Assembly: GCA_944346655.1 (NCBI GenBank)
Contig: CALVMP010000008.1
Span: 1 to 39,488 of the forward strand
Length of the DNA: 39,488 nt
Origin: an uncultured Clostridia bacterium
Lineage (GTDB): Bacteria; Bacillota; Clostridia; Christensenellales; Borkfalkiaceae
Direction: 5' to 3'
A program made the position numbers and the translations under genes. The notes below the pieces were generated by a model that saw only the letters and a list, made by a program, of their open reading frames with translations, had not been told where the DNA came from and made no database searches. This document shows, one piece after another, positions 1 through 8,188 of this stretch; position 1 is the first letter of the stretch, and each line of letters starts with the position of its first letter.

Positions 1-77
1 GGTACGCAAAAACTGACTTTATCAAGCGTAAATTCAGGATATACTTTCGTCAATCCCTTTACTTCAAGCGCATTCAT
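1..77 (-). CDS. ABC transporter ATP-binding protein, N-terminal fragment
   Basis: Only the first 25 codons lie in the window; the gene runs off the left edge. The reading frame from the ATG at 77 begins MNALEVKGLTKVYPEFTLDK, which is the typical opening of an ABC ATPase (the 'l.v.gLtK.Y..f.l..vsf' beta strands before Walker A). Walker A itself is outside. It starts 2 bases after the AbrB-type gene stop, with a purine-rich GGAAGATGAAGAG stretch as ribosome binding region inside that gene, so the two are one operon. Substrate cannot be told; the regulator-ATPase order is common for ABC-2 type exporters. Confidence 0.8.
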   Translation of the reverse strand, partial: MNALEVKGLTKVYPEFTLDKVSFCV

Positions 78-79
78 TT

Positions 80-301
80 TTACTCTTCATCTTCCTTTTT
101 AACATGATTGACAGCATTCCAAAACGATTCAACATAGGAAAACGGCTGCAAGGCAATACCTTGTCCCTTGTCCGCCATCAAGACTAAAGAATCGCCTGGA
201 TTCAGCGAAAACATATCCCGCACCTCTTTGGGGATGACGATTTGCCCTTTAGGACCAATCTTTACTGTAGCCAAAAACTTACCTTCGGGAAAATTCTCCA
301 T
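80..301 (-). CDS. AbrB/MazE/SpoVT-family DNA-binding protein
   Basis: A 73-residue protein with one swapped-hairpin AbrB domain: residues about 10-55 carry the family pattern KIGPKGQIVIPKEVRDMF followed by NPGDSLVLMAD. Such proteins dimerise and bind DNA, as transcription factors (AbrB, SpoVT) or as antitoxins (MazE). No toxin gene is next to it; the next gene is an ABC ATPase two bases downstream, so a local repressor of that transporter operon is the best guess. The ATG at 301 has a good AAGGAG eight bases upstream. The last 15 residues are charged (KKEDEE). A strong promoter precedes it. Confidence 0.88.
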   Translation of the reverse strand: MENFPEGKFLATVKIGPKGQIVIPKEVRDMFSLNPGDSLVLMADKGQGIALQPFSYVESFWNAVNHVKKEDEE

Positions 302-314
302 TAATTGCTCCTTG

Positions 315-329
315 TAGTATAATTAGTAT
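315..329. repeat. Direct repeat TAGTAT in abrB-like leader
   Basis: Two copies of TAGTAT start 9 bases apart (315-320 and 324-329), between the -10 box and the start codon of the AbrB-type gene. A repeat this close to one helical turn could be an operator for the encoded regulator. That role is inference; the repeat is seen directly and is short enough to occur by chance in AT-rich DNA. Confidence 0.35.
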
Positions 330-343
330 TACTTTTCTTACTT

Positions 344-372
344 ATTATACCTACTGATTACAAATAAGTCAA
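344..372 (-). promoter_or_regulatory. Sigma-A promoter for abrB-like/ABC operon
   Basis: On the minus strand TTGACT (367-372) is followed after exactly 17 bases by TATAAT (344-349), a near-perfect vegetative promoter. Transcription would start near 337 and give a leader of roughly 35 bases that contains the TAGTAT direct repeat and the AAGGAG ribosome binding site. Confidence 0.85.
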
Positions 373-475
373 GAAAAATTTTTAATTTCTACATATTACA
401 ATATATACAAAAATACCACTGACCAATTTCCGCGGTTATATTTCAATATTAAGGAGTTTGAAGGTTCCGGACATG

Positions 476-517
476 AAATAAGGCTTGCAGACCTGAAACA
501 CTCTGCAAGCCTTATTT
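476..517 (-). terminator. Terminator of the histidine operon
   Basis: A perfect 16-bp inverted repeat (476-491 with 502-517) around a 10-base loop, with AAATAAGG/CCTTATTT at the base. Read on the minus strand it follows hisIE, and the hisIE stop codon (517-519) touches the stem. The U-rich tract is mostly inside the stem base, so it may also work in the other direction. Confidence 0.78.
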
Positions 518-1164
518 TATTTCATTTTCTGTTGTTTTACTTTGTGGTCGATTATGTGGCGCTTCGCAAGCTCGTCAATCACATTCTTTGGCTCTATACC
601 CATTTCAACCATTAAAACCATCACATGATAGTAAAGGTCGGCAATCTCGTATGTAGTTTCGTCCTTTTCGCCGCCCTTGCCGGCAACTATTACTTCGGTG
701 CTCTCCTCTCCCACCTTCTTCAAAATTTTATCTATGCCCTGCTCAAAGAGGTACGTTGTGTACGAGCCCTGCGGCTTATCCTTCTTTCTCCCTTCAAGCA
801 ATTCATATAGTCCCTGAACGGAAAATTCGGGTAAGTTTTCGTTCTTATACACATAATCGTTGAAACAACTGTCTGTCCCGAGGTGACACGCGGGTCCGTC
901 CTTAACAACTTCCACGGTCAAAGCGTCCCTGTCGCAGTCGGCTTTGATTGAAACTATATACTGAAAGTTGCCGCTTGTTTCGCCCTTGCGCCAAAGCTCT
1001 TTACGGCTGCGCGACCAGAAACAGGTTTTGCCCTCTTTTATACTGATTTCAAGGCTCTCTCTGTTCATATATGCAACGGTAAGCACCTTTTTTGTATAAA
1101 AATCGGTTACGACGGCGGGAATGAGTCCCCTTTCGTCAAATTTAAGTTCGTCAATTTTAATCAT
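517..1164 (-). CDS. hisIE: Bifunctional phosphoribosyl-AMP cyclohydrolase / phosphoribosyl-ATP pyrophosphatase
   Basis: A 215-residue fusion performing steps 2 and 3 of histidine biosynthesis in the cytoplasm. Residues about 1-110 are the HisI zinc cyclohydrolase: TCFWSRSRKELWRKGETSG and the metal-binding stretch with DCDRDAL and CHLGTDSCF are recognisable. Residues about 120-210 are the helical HisE pyrophosphohydrolase, with KKVGEESTEVIVAGK and EIADLYYHVMVLM. Length is usual for the fused form. It is the last gene of the operon, its start overlaps the hisF stop by 4 bases, and a terminator touches its stop codon. Confidence 0.97.
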   Translation of the reverse strand: MIKIDELKFDERGLIPAVVTDFYTKKVLTVAYMNRESLEISIKEGKTCFWSRSRKELWRKGETSGNFQYIVSIKADCDRDALTVEVVKDGPACHLGTDSCFNDYVYKNENLPEFSVQGLYELLEGRKKDKPQGSYTTYLFEQGIDKILKKVGEESTEVIVAGKGGEKDETTYEIADLYYHVMVLMVEMGIEPKNVIDELAKRHIIDHKVKQQKMK

Positions 1165-1916
1165 ATTCTGACCTCTATACCTTCCTTTTTTAAAGCGTTT
1201 TTAAGCTCTTTTATGTCTGTTTCGCCGTAGTGAAAAATGGAAGCCCCCAAGCCCGCATCGACGTTTACGTTTTCAAAAAGTTCAATAAAATGTTCTATGC
1301 CTCCCGCACCGCCGCTGGCTATGACGGGAATGTTTACAACATCGCAAATAGCTTTAAGCATCTCGATGTCAAAGCCGCCCTTGACACCATCGGTATCGAT
1401 GCTGTTTACAACGAGTTCACCCGCTCCGTTATTCTCACCGAACTGCGCCCATTCAACGGCATCAATGTCAGTTTCAATTCTGCCTCCGTGGCTGAAGACT
1501 TTGAACTTTCCGTCAACTCTCTTAACATCCATGGAGAGCACTACGCACTGATTACCGTATTTTTTAGCCGCACGGCTTATAATAGATCTGTCTTTAATTG
1601 CGCCGCTGTTGACGGAGACCTTATCGGCGCCGCACTTTAAAACCCTGTCGAAATCTTCAAGGGTATTGATTCCTCCCCCGACAGTCAGGGGAATGAACAC
1701 ATTTTCGCCAACCCTTTTTAAAATATCCGAAAAAAGTTTTCTTCCCTCAAAGCTTGCGGTAATATCATAAAAGACAAGCTCGTCTGCGCCGCACGAAGAA
1801 TAATATGAAGCGAGCTTTACGGGGTCGTCGACATCCTTAAGCCCTTCAAAATTTTTCCCTTTTACCACCCTGCCGTCTTTAACATCGAGACAGGGAATAA
1901 TTCTTTTTGCAAGCAT
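1161..1916 (-). CDS. hisF: Imidazole glycerol phosphate synthase, cyclase subunit
   Basis: A 251-residue (beta/alpha)8 barrel that closes the imidazole ring, using ammonia made by HisH, to give IGP and AICAR. The N-terminal catalytic aspartate is in RIIPCLDVKDGRVVKG, the second catalytic aspartate in LSMDVKRVDGKF, and phosphate-binding loops appear as VGGGI and ASGGAGG. Full length. It sits one base after hisA and overlaps hisIE by 4 bases, so translational coupling is likely throughout this part of the operon. Confidence 0.98.
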   Translation of the reverse strand: MLAKRIIPCLDVKDGRVVKGKNFEGLKDVDDPVKLASYYSSCGADELVFYDITASFEGRKLFSDILKRVGENVFIPLTVGGGINTLEDFDRVLKCGADKVSVNSGAIKDRSIISRAAKKYGNQCVVLSMDVKRVDGKFKVFSHGGRIETDIDAVEWAQFGENNGAGELVVNSIDTDGVKGGFDIEMLKAICDVVNIPVIASGGAGGIEHFIELFENVNVDAGLGASIFHYGETDIKELKNALKKEGIEVRI

Positions 1917-1917
1917 A

Positions 1918-2634
1918 TCAACCCCCTGAAACGGTAATAGCCTCCCTTAAATTAAGTCTGCCTTCATACAGAGCCTTACCTATAATCGCACCGTATAGAT
2001 TCAGTTTTCTGAGTTCTTTTATTTCCTCTAAGTCGGTTATGCCGCCTGAAGCCGTAATATTTAACGATAATGTCTGGCATAGTACTCTATAAATATCAAT
2101 ATTTGTGCCACTGAGACAGCCGTCTCTGCTTATATCCGTGTAAATTATATGTTTTACGCCCATATTTTCAAGGTTGCGGCAGAAGTCAACGGAGTCAAAG
2201 GAAGTTACCTCCTCCCATCCGCTTACGGCAACTTTGCCGTCTTTAGCGTCAACGCCGACTGAAATTTTGTCGCCGTATTTTGCAACCATGGAGGCAACGA
2301 AATCAGGATTTTTTACTGCGACGGTACCGAAAATAATCCGCCCCACGCCGCAACCGAGATATTTTTTTATCTGTTCTTCGCTCCTTATTCCTCCGCCGAC
2401 TTCGACGAACATATCATACTTTTTTACAATCCTCTCTATCGTTTCGGCATTGTCGGCGTTGCCGCTTCTGGCGCCGTCGAGATCGACAACGTGCATGCAG
2501 GTCGCACCGCATTCCCTAAAACTCCTTGCCGCCTCTTCGGGCGAAAGGGCATACTTTTTTGCGCTGCCGTAATCGCCTTTTGTCAGGCGGACGACGCTTC
2601 CGTCGATTATGTCTATAGCCGGAAAAATGTGCAT
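1918..2634 (-). CDS. hisA: ProFAR isomerase (phosphoribosylformimino-AICAR ribotide isomerase)
   Basis: A 238-residue (beta/alpha)8 barrel related to HisF. The first catalytic aspartate is in IFPAIDIIDGSVVRL, the second in YTDISRDGCLSG, and VGVDAKDGKVAVSGW is the family signature in mid-protein. It catalyses the Amadori rearrangement of ProFAR to PRFAR, the substrate of HisF/HisH. PriA-type dual specificity is not expected in this phylum and nothing in the sequence argues for it. Three bases separate it from hisH and one from hisF. Confidence 0.97.
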   Translation of the reverse strand: MHIFPAIDIIDGSVVRLTKGDYGSAKKYALSPEEAARSFRECGATCMHVVDLDGARSGNADNAETIERIVKKYDMFVEVGGGIRSEEQIKKYLGCGVGRIIFGTVAVKNPDFVASMVAKYGDKISVGVDAKDGKVAVSGWEEVTSFDSVDFCRNLENMGVKHIIYTDISRDGCLSGTNIDIYRVLCQTLSLNITASGGITDLEEIKELRKLNLYGAIIGKALYEGRLNLREAITVSGG

Positions 2635-2637
2635 GTA

Positions 2638-3252
2638 TTACCTCGCAAGCTCCGAGAAAGCTTTTAAAATTTTAAGCCCGGTATCGCCGCTCTTTTCGGG
2701 GTGGAACTGCGTTCCGAAAATATTCCCCCTTGCAACGGCGGCTGTAACAGGCATGCCGTAATCGGTCACGGCGACAAGTTCGTCTTTATTTTCGCATATA
2801 CCGAAATAGGAATGCACGAAATATACGTAGTCGCCTTCATTTGTATATTTAAAAATCGGGCACTTATTTTCAAAATGCAGACTGTTCCAGCCCATATGCG
2901 GAATTTTTAAACCGCTTATATACTCCGAAAGAGATTTAACCGAACCTTCTATAAGCCCTAACCCTTCATGTACGCCGTATTCAAACGACCTTTCAAATAG
3001 AAGCTGCATGCCGAGACAAATTCCCAAAAGGGGTTTACCGTCAAGCGCGAGCTGCTTTATTGTGCCGGCAAGTCCGCTTTCGCTGAGCTTTTGCGCGGCG
3101 TCGCCGAAAGCGCCCACGCCGGGCAAAATAAGGGCGCCTGCGTTTTCAATAACTTCTTTATCACTTGTAACAACGCTATCGGCACCTATTTTATTCAAGG
3201 AACTTTTTAACGAAAACAGATTGCCGACCCCGTAATCGATTATAGCAATCAT
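2638..3252 (-). CDS. hisH: Imidazole glycerol phosphate synthase, glutaminase subunit
   Basis: A 204-residue class I glutamine amidotransferase that feeds ammonia to HisF. The nucleophile cysteine lies in LLGICLGMQLLFE, and the His-Glu pair of the triad in GTQFHPEKSG. The N-terminal IDYGVGNLFSLKSSLNKIG is typical HisH. Its start overlaps the hisB stop by 4 bases; hisA follows after 3 bases. Confidence 0.98.
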   Translation of the reverse strand: MIAIIDYGVGNLFSLKSSLNKIGADSVVTSDKEVIENAGALILPGVGAFGDAAQKLSESGLAGTIKQLALDGKPLLGICLGMQLLFERSFEYGVHEGLGLIEGSVKSLSEYISGLKIPHMGWNSLHFENKCPIFKYTNEGDYVYFVHSYFGICENKDELVAVTDYGMPVTAAVARGNIFGTQFHPEKSGDTGLKILKAFSELAR

Positions 3253-3860
3253 AATAGCCCCTTGCTCGACGGCACTCCCCCGCCGACAATTTTTGAAGCC
3301 GAAGAGAGACTTCTTGCAAACGCCTTAAATGCACCCTCGATAATATGGTGAGTGTTTTTGCCATACATTTTTACAAGGTGCAGAGTTATTCTCGCCTCGC
3401 GCACGAAGGATAAAAAGAACTCTTCGATAAGTTCGGTATCGAACAAACCAACCTGTCTTTGTCTGACTTCGTCGCTGTCGTCCGAAACCTTGGCGCTCTC
3501 GATATTGAGCTGATAGTTTAAAGTTCCCCTGCCGCTGATATCCACAGCCGACAGAATGAGTGCTTCGTCCATGGGCAGAATCATGTGCGAATAGCGGGCA
3601 ATACCCTTTTTATCGCCTATAGCTGTGTTGAATGCCTGACCGAGAGCTATGCCGACATCTTCGACCGTATGGTGAAAATCCACCTCGACGTCGCCCGTAC
3701 ATTCAAGCTTGAGCCCGAAGCCGGAATGACAGGCAAACAGCTCAAGCATGTGGTTCAAAAATCCGCAATTGGTAGCTATTTTGTAGTCTCCGCCGTCAAG
3801 ATCAAATTCAAGTTTAATGTCCGTCTCGCGCGTTTTGCGCATTATTTCAGCCTTTCTCAT
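3249..3860 (-). CDS. hisB: Imidazoleglycerol-phosphate dehydratase
   Basis: The monofunctional dehydratase form (no HAD phosphatase domain) that converts IGP to imidazole acetol phosphate. Two metal-binding HHxxE-type motifs are seen: DFHHTVEDVGIALG and THHIIEGAFKAFA. I place the start at the ATG at 3860 (MRKAEIMRKTRETDI), which has a strong GGAGGAG seven bases upstream; the longer frame from 3881 adds seven residues without homology or a ribosome binding site. With this start it overlaps the end of hisC by 14 bases. Because this HisB lacks the phosphatase half, histidinol-phosphatase must come from elsewhere. Confidence 0.96.
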   Translation of the reverse strand: MRKAEIMRKTRETDIKLEFDLDGGDYKIATNCGFLNHMLELFACHSGFGLKLECTGDVEVDFHHTVEDVGIALGQAFNTAIGDKKGIARYSHMILPMDEALILSAVDISGRGTLNYQLNIESAKVSDDSDEVRQRQVGLFDTELIEEFFLSFVREARITLHLVKMYGKNTHHIIEGAFKAFARSLSSASKIVGGGVPSSKGLL

Positions 3861-4908
3861 GCAAAATCTCCTCCAGCGCACCTATCAGCGCGTCAGTTTC
3901 ACACTCTGTTCCTATCGTTATTCTTACAAACCCGGCAATTCTTTTATCCGAAAAGTGTCTGACGAGAATACCTTTATCCTTTAGCCGCGAATACAACTTC
4001 CCGCCGTCGATCAATGGAGTGCGGGCGAGCACAAAGTTTGACGACGACGGCAACACCTCAAAGCCCAAGTCATTGAGTTTTGCCGAAAGGCGCCTTCTCG
4101 TCGCGATAATTTTTTCTACCGTCTCTTTAAAGTAATCCTCGTCCTCTATTGCATACTTTGCAAGCAACATTGAAAGCGTATTTACATTATAGGGATGAAA
4201 GGAGTATTTAATTTTATTGAGGTCAGCAATCAACTCGCTGTCGGCAACCACAAATCCCGCCCTCGCCCCGGCAAGGGAACGCGATTTGGAGAATGTGTTT
4301 ACGACAATGAGATTTTTATATTTTTTTATAAGCGGAATGGCATTCTGTCCGAAGAAATCGACATATGCCTGATCAACTATAACAATATTCTCAGCGTTGC
4401 CTTCGACTATTTTTTCGATATCCTCTATGCCGAGCGCAATTCCCGTCTGAGCGTTGGGATTGGCGATAACGACAGTCTTTTTCTTGCCGAGATATTCGTC
4501 CGCGCAAATCGTAAAATCCTCTTTAAGCGGAATATGTTCAACGGGACAATCATACAGATGCGCAAGCACGTCGTAAAAACCATAGGTAACATCGGCATAG
4601 CAAACGCCAAAACCGCCGTACGCCTGAAAACAGAAGGCGAGAGCTTCGTCGGAACCGTTTGTTACAAGCACATTTTCGTTTTGCACATTATAGTACTTTG
4701 CTATGGCTTCGACGAGCAGTCTGCACTCGGGGTCCGAATATCTCTTTAGGTTTTTAAGAACCTCTTTCGTAATGCTCTCCACAGCCCTCGCGGAGGTATA
4801 ATAGGGATTTTCGTTCGTATTCAGCTTGATATAGCTTCTGTCCCGGGGCTGTTCCCCCGGAACATACGGCGCGATTTTATTGAGTTTTGTCGGGGCGTAT
4901 CTGCTCAT
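3847..4908 (-). CDS. hisC: Histidinol-phosphate aminotransferase
   Basis: A 353-residue PLP enzyme of fold type I. Recognisable are the substrate loop IKLNTNENPYYTS, the NGSDEAL cofactor region, ANPNAQTG, DQAYVDFFG and the Schiff-base lysine in TFSKSRSLAGARAGF. C-terminal GFVRITIGTECETD carries the arginine that binds the substrate phosphate or carboxylate. It makes histidinol phosphate from imidazole acetol phosphate and glutamate. It overlaps hisD by 4 bases and hisB by 14. Confidence 0.97.
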   Translation of the reverse strand: MSRYAPTKLNKIAPYVPGEQPRDRSYIKLNTNENPYYTSARAVESITKEVLKNLKRYSDPECRLLVEAIAKYYNVQNENVLVTNGSDEALAFCFQAYGGFGVCYADVTYGFYDVLAHLYDCPVEHIPLKEDFTICADEYLGKKKTVVIANPNAQTGIALGIEDIEKIVEGNAENIVIVDQAYVDFFGQNAIPLIKKYKNLIVVNTFSKSRSLAGARAGFVVADSELIADLNKIKYSFHPYNVNTLSMLLAKYAIEDEDYFKETVEKIIATRRRLSAKLNDLGFEVLPSSSNFVLARTPLIDGGKLYSRLKDKGILVRHFSDKRIAGFVRITIGTECETDALIGALEEILHEKG

Positions 4909-6179
4909 TTTTTCATCCTTACAATTATGCTTTCAGCGTGTGCGTCCAACCCTTCGGAACGGGCGAACGTTATAATGTCCCGGGCGCTCTCCGCAAGTTT
5001 TTTATCCGAATAACAGATGAACTGCGTTGTTTTAATAAAATCTTCGACTCCGAGCGGGGATGAAAATTTTGCCGTTCCGCTTGTAGGTAGGGTGTGATTG
5101 GGACCTGCATAATAATCCCCAACGGGCTCCGGCGTGTTGTAACCGAGGAATACCGAGCCGGCGTTGTGCACCCTTTCAAGCAATTCAAAGGGATTTTTCA
5201 CAGCAAGTTCGAGATGCTCGGGAGCAAGCTCATCGGAAAGAGAGCACGCCTCTTCGAGGGTTTCCGTCACAATCAGTTTACAGTTATTCTTTATCGATGT
5301 TCCCGCAATCCCCCTCCGGGAAAGCTTTGCAAGCCTTTCTTCAAGTTTTACCGCCGTATTTTCGGCAAGCTGCATGCTGTCCGTTATAAGCACGGCAGTC
5401 GCAAGTTCGTCGTGTTCCGCCTGCGAAAGAAGGTCGGCGGCAACACAGTCCGGCTTGGCGCCGCCGTCAGCTATAATGAGTATTTCCGAAGGTCCGGCTA
5501 TCATATCTATGCCGCACACGCCGTACACAAGTTTTTTAGCCGTCGCAACGAATATATTGCCTGGACCGGTTATTTTATTTACCTTTTCGATGCTCTGCGT
5601 CCCGTATGCGAGAGCGGCTACAGCCTGTGCCCCTCCAACCTTGTAAACTTCGGAAACGCCTGCAATCTTTGCAGCAACGAGCACTTCAGGCTTGACTTTT
5701 CCGTTCTTTAAGGGCGGAGTAACCATCACTATGCGCTCCACTCCTGCAATTTTAGCGGGCACCGCGTTCATTAGAACTGTCGAAGGATATGCGGCTTTGC
5801 CGCCGGGAACATACAGCCCGGCGCTCTTTAGAGGGGTAACTTTCTGACCGAGTATGGCGCCGTCTTTTTCTATTCTGAACCCCTCTCTCACCTGTGCCCT
5901 GTGAAACTTAGCAATATTTGCTTCAGCTCTTGAAAGAACGCCCCTGTATTCGTCTCCGACAAGCCTTTCGGCTTCTTCAAACTCCTCGTCAGTAACGCGC
6001 AGCGACGAGAGCTTTACCCCGTCGAATTTCAGCGTGTATTCAAACAACGCCTCGTCGCCGCGGGCAATTACGTCGGCAATTATCTCTTTGACCGTCTCTT
6101 CCACCGCAGATGTATCGGCAATGTCGCGGCGAAGTATTTCAGCTCTGTTCGCTCTATTATATTTTACAGGCTCAATCAT
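4905..6179 (-). CDS. hisD: Histidinol dehydrogenase
   Basis: A 424-residue zinc- and NAD-dependent enzyme performing the last two oxidations from histidinol to histidine. Seen are GLYVPGGKAAYPSTVLMN, the cofactor region GPGNIFVATAKK, IAGPSEILIIAD, the zinc-binding LLSQAEHDELATA and PEHLELAVKNP, and the C-terminal GPNHTLPTSG. Full family length. It overlaps hisG by 4 bases and hisC by 4 bases. Confidence 0.98.
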   Translation of the reverse strand: MIEPVKYNRANRAEILRRDIADTSAVEETVKEIIADVIARGDEALFEYTLKFDGVKLSSLRVTDEEFEEAERLVGDEYRGVLSRAEANIAKFHRAQVREGFRIEKDGAILGQKVTPLKSAGLYVPGGKAAYPSTVLMNAVPAKIAGVERIVMVTPPLKNGKVKPEVLVAAKIAGVSEVYKVGGAQAVAALAYGTQSIEKVNKITGPGNIFVATAKKLVYGVCGIDMIAGPSEILIIADGGAKPDCVAADLLSQAEHDELATAVLITDSMQLAENTAVKLEERLAKLSRRGIAGTSIKNNCKLIVTETLEEACSLSDELAPEHLELAVKNPFELLERVHNAGSVFLGYNTPEPVGDYYAGPNHTLPTSGTAKFSSPLGVEDFIKTTQFICYSDKKLAESARDIITFARSEGLDAHAESIIVRMKK

Positions 6180-6799
6180 TTATTTACCTCGTTAGAAAGT
6201 TTGTCGGCAAGCGCCAAAAGCTCGCCGTTTTTAAATTTATACGAAACTTTATTGGCGACAAGCCGTGCGCTTATGGGAAAAATTTGGGCGTATACCTTAA
6301 GGTTGTTTTCCTTTAAAGTTGTTCCCGTTTCGACGATATCGACTATCACGTCGGACATGCCGAGTATGGGAGCAAGCTCAATGGAGCCGTTGAGTTTGAT
6401 GACCTCTATGTCTCTGCCTAGTCCCGCATAGTACTTTTTTGCAACGTTTACAAATTTCGTCGCCACCCTCAAAGGTCGCGAGGTGTCGTCGTACCAGTCG
6501 TTCTTTGCAGCCACACACATTGTACATTTGCCCATATGGAGGTCCAACAGCTCGTAGACGTCGGGCGATCCGTCCTCGATTATGTCCTTACCCACAACAC
6601 CTACGTCCGCGGCGCCGCGCTCGACATAGACGGCGACGTCTGAAGGCTTGACCCAGAAATAGCTGACGCCGCCCTTTTCGTCACGGAAAATGAGTTTGCG
6701 GCTGTTTTCCTCATAGTCGTCACACCCGTACCCGATATTTGACAGAAGAGAATACGCCTTTTCGCCCAGCCGACCCTTTGGCAATGCAATATTAATCAT
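6176..6799 (-). CDS. hisG: ATP phosphoribosyltransferase, short catalytic subunit
   Basis: A 207-residue short-form HisG, which catalyses the committed step joining ATP and PRPP. The N-terminus INIALPKGRLGEKAY and the PRPP-binding region near VIVDIVETGTTLKENNL are typical. It lacks the C-terminal regulatory ACT-like domain of long HisG and therefore needs HisZ, which is encoded immediately upstream with an 8-base overlap. Histidine feedback control is expected to act through the HisG-HisZ octamer. Confidence 0.97.
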   Translation of the reverse strand: MINIALPKGRLGEKAYSLLSNIGYGCDDYEENSRKLIFRDEKGGVSYFWVKPSDVAVYVERGAADVGVVGKDIIEDGSPDVYELLDLHMGKCTMCVAAKNDWYDDTSRPLRVATKFVNVAKKYYAGLGRDIEVIKLNGSIELAPILGMSDVIVDIVETGTTLKENNLKVYAQIFPISARLVANKVSYKFKNGELLALADKLSNEVNK

Positions 6800-7877
6800 G
6801 CTCCCTCCTTAAATCTTCCGTCTTACCGAACCTGTATCCTTCGGGAACGGCACGGGCAATGCGCACGGTAAATCCCTTTTTTATATATGCATTCTCCCTT
6901 TCAAGCGCCTCCGCCTGACTGACGTCGTCATATAAAATAAGGTAATCGACAAAGTTTCCGTCGGGCTTAAAGAAGCGCTCGAGCTCGCCGAGGTAGAGAG
7001 CAAAACCTATCGCCCCGCCCGTCTTTTTGAGCTTTGCAAGCAACTTATCATACCTGCCGCCCGAAAGAACGCACCTCGGAACGCCGCCTATATAGCCGTT
7101 GAAGATAAGTCCGTTATAGTAGTCGGCATTGTTTGCTATTGAAAAATTGACATTGATCCTGTCGCCGCAGCCGAGTTTTTTTAAAGTTGAGACAAGTTTT
7201 TCCATCTGGTCGGCTGCATCGCTCATGCGTTCGTTGACAGCAAGTGCCTTTGCTGCTTTGACCGCGGAGAGCGCGTCTCCGCCTATATTTGCAACTGCGG
7301 CAAAACATTTCACAGTGTCGTCGCCCAATCCGCACCGCCCTGCAAGCTGTGCAAAATCGTGAACGTTTTTACTGCGGAGACAGGCATATGCTTCCCTCTT
7401 GCACTCGGGAGAGACGGGCATTGAATCCATCAGCCCTTCAGTATAGCCCATATGGGAAATATCGAGCATGTAATCGTCGCTTACCGCGGCAAGCGTTCCG
7501 ATAATCAGGCTCGCAACCTCCGCCTCGCACGCTTCATCGATATTACCTATGACCTCCACTCCCGTCTGGTTAATATCGCGGAACTCCCCTCCGCCTTCGG
7601 GACGGCGGTACACCTTTTCGGTATAGAACAGCTTTAAAGTCTCTCCGCGCGGCTGAACGCGGCTGACTATCGAAAGAGTCACGTCGGGACGGAGCGCAAG
7701 AAGTTTGCCCTCGGCGCCGCTGAACGTTACAACGTTTTTGCTTATGAGAAAATCTATGTTGTCAATATAGAGCGCATAATCCTCGAAGCACCCGGGCTTA
7801 TAGCGTTTGTATCCGTGACTTTCGTAGAGAGCCTCAAGCTCGGAGAGCACTCTGTCCTCTTCCTTAAAATAATTCAT
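6792..7877 (-). CDS. hisZ: ATP phosphoribosyltransferase regulatory subunit
   Basis: A 361-residue class II histidyl-tRNA-synthetase paralogue without tRNA charging function; it complexes with short HisG and confers histidine sensitivity. The aminoacyl-synthetase-like core is visible (LALRPDVTLSIVSRV, KLFYTEKVYRRPEGG, EFRDINQTGVEVIG, CVLSGGRYDKLLAKL, GAIGFALYLGELE). It lacks the anticodon-binding domain of HisS, and its place directly before hisG supports HisZ. It overlaps the YerC-type regulator stop by one base. Confidence 0.95.
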   Translation of the reverse strand: MNYFKEEDRVLSELEALYESHGYKRYKPGCFEDYALYIDNIDFLISKNVVTFSGAEGKLLALRPDVTLSIVSRVQPRGETLKLFYTEKVYRRPEGGGEFRDINQTGVEVIGNIDEACEAEVASLIIGTLAAVSDDYMLDISHMGYTEGLMDSMPVSPECKREAYACLRSKNVHDFAQLAGRCGLGDDTVKCFAAVANIGGDALSAVKAAKALAVNERMSDAADQMEKLVSTLKKLGCGDRINVNFSIANNADYYNGLIFNGYIGGVPRCVLSGGRYDKLLAKLKKTGGAIGFALYLGELERFFKPDGNFVDYLILYDDVSQAEALERENAYIKKGFTVRIARAVPEGYRFGKTEDLRREHD

Positions 7878-8161
7878 CAGTTCTTACCGTCGTAGTCTAT
7901 AAATTTTTTATACCCGCCGCTGCCGTGGGCTATAGAACGCGAAATACGCGAAAGGGTCGTGCTGGATATATCCGTTTCGGCAATTATTTCGCTGTACGTT
8001 TTTCCCTCAAGGAACAATTTAGCCGCATATGCCCGCTGAGCCATCTGCTCTACCTCCTTGAACGTGCACAGATCGTCTAAAAGCGCCTTGCAATCTTCGC
8101 GCGTCTGCAGCTTAATAAATAGATCATAGAGACCGTTTATCTGAGCGTTGCTTTCTTTCAT
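7877..8161 (-). CDS. YerC/TrpR-type regulator at the head of the his operon
   Basis: A protein of 94 residues from the ATG at 8161, chosen because AAGGTGG lies just upstream and similarity starts at MKESNAQINGLYDLFIKL; the open frame extends to 8272 but crosses the promoter. It matches the YerC/YecD branch of the TrpR superfamily: LCTFKEVEQMAQRAYAAKLF, then a helix-turn-helix around TYSEIIAETDISSTTLSRISRS. Members next to his genes are predicted histidine-responsive repressors (called HisR in some regulon reconstructions). It is the first gene of the operon, one-base overlap with hisZ, so autoregulation with the pathway is likely. Confidence 0.9.
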   Translation of the reverse strand: MKESNAQINGLYDLFIKLQTREDCKALLDDLCTFKEVEQMAQRAYAAKLFLEGKTYSEIIAETDISSTTLSRISRSIAHGSGGYKKFIDYDGKN

Positions 8162-8188
8162 GTTTACCACCTTGATATTGATAAAACC

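Noticed and set aside
381..475. Possible short gene between the AbrB promoter and the his terminator
   Set aside because: An AAGGAG is present near 451, but the only ATG behind it is followed at once by a stop; no coding frame is visible.
5094..5711. A 205-codon plus-strand open frame opposite hisD
   Set aside because: hisD is well supported here; the antisense product matches nothing I recognise.
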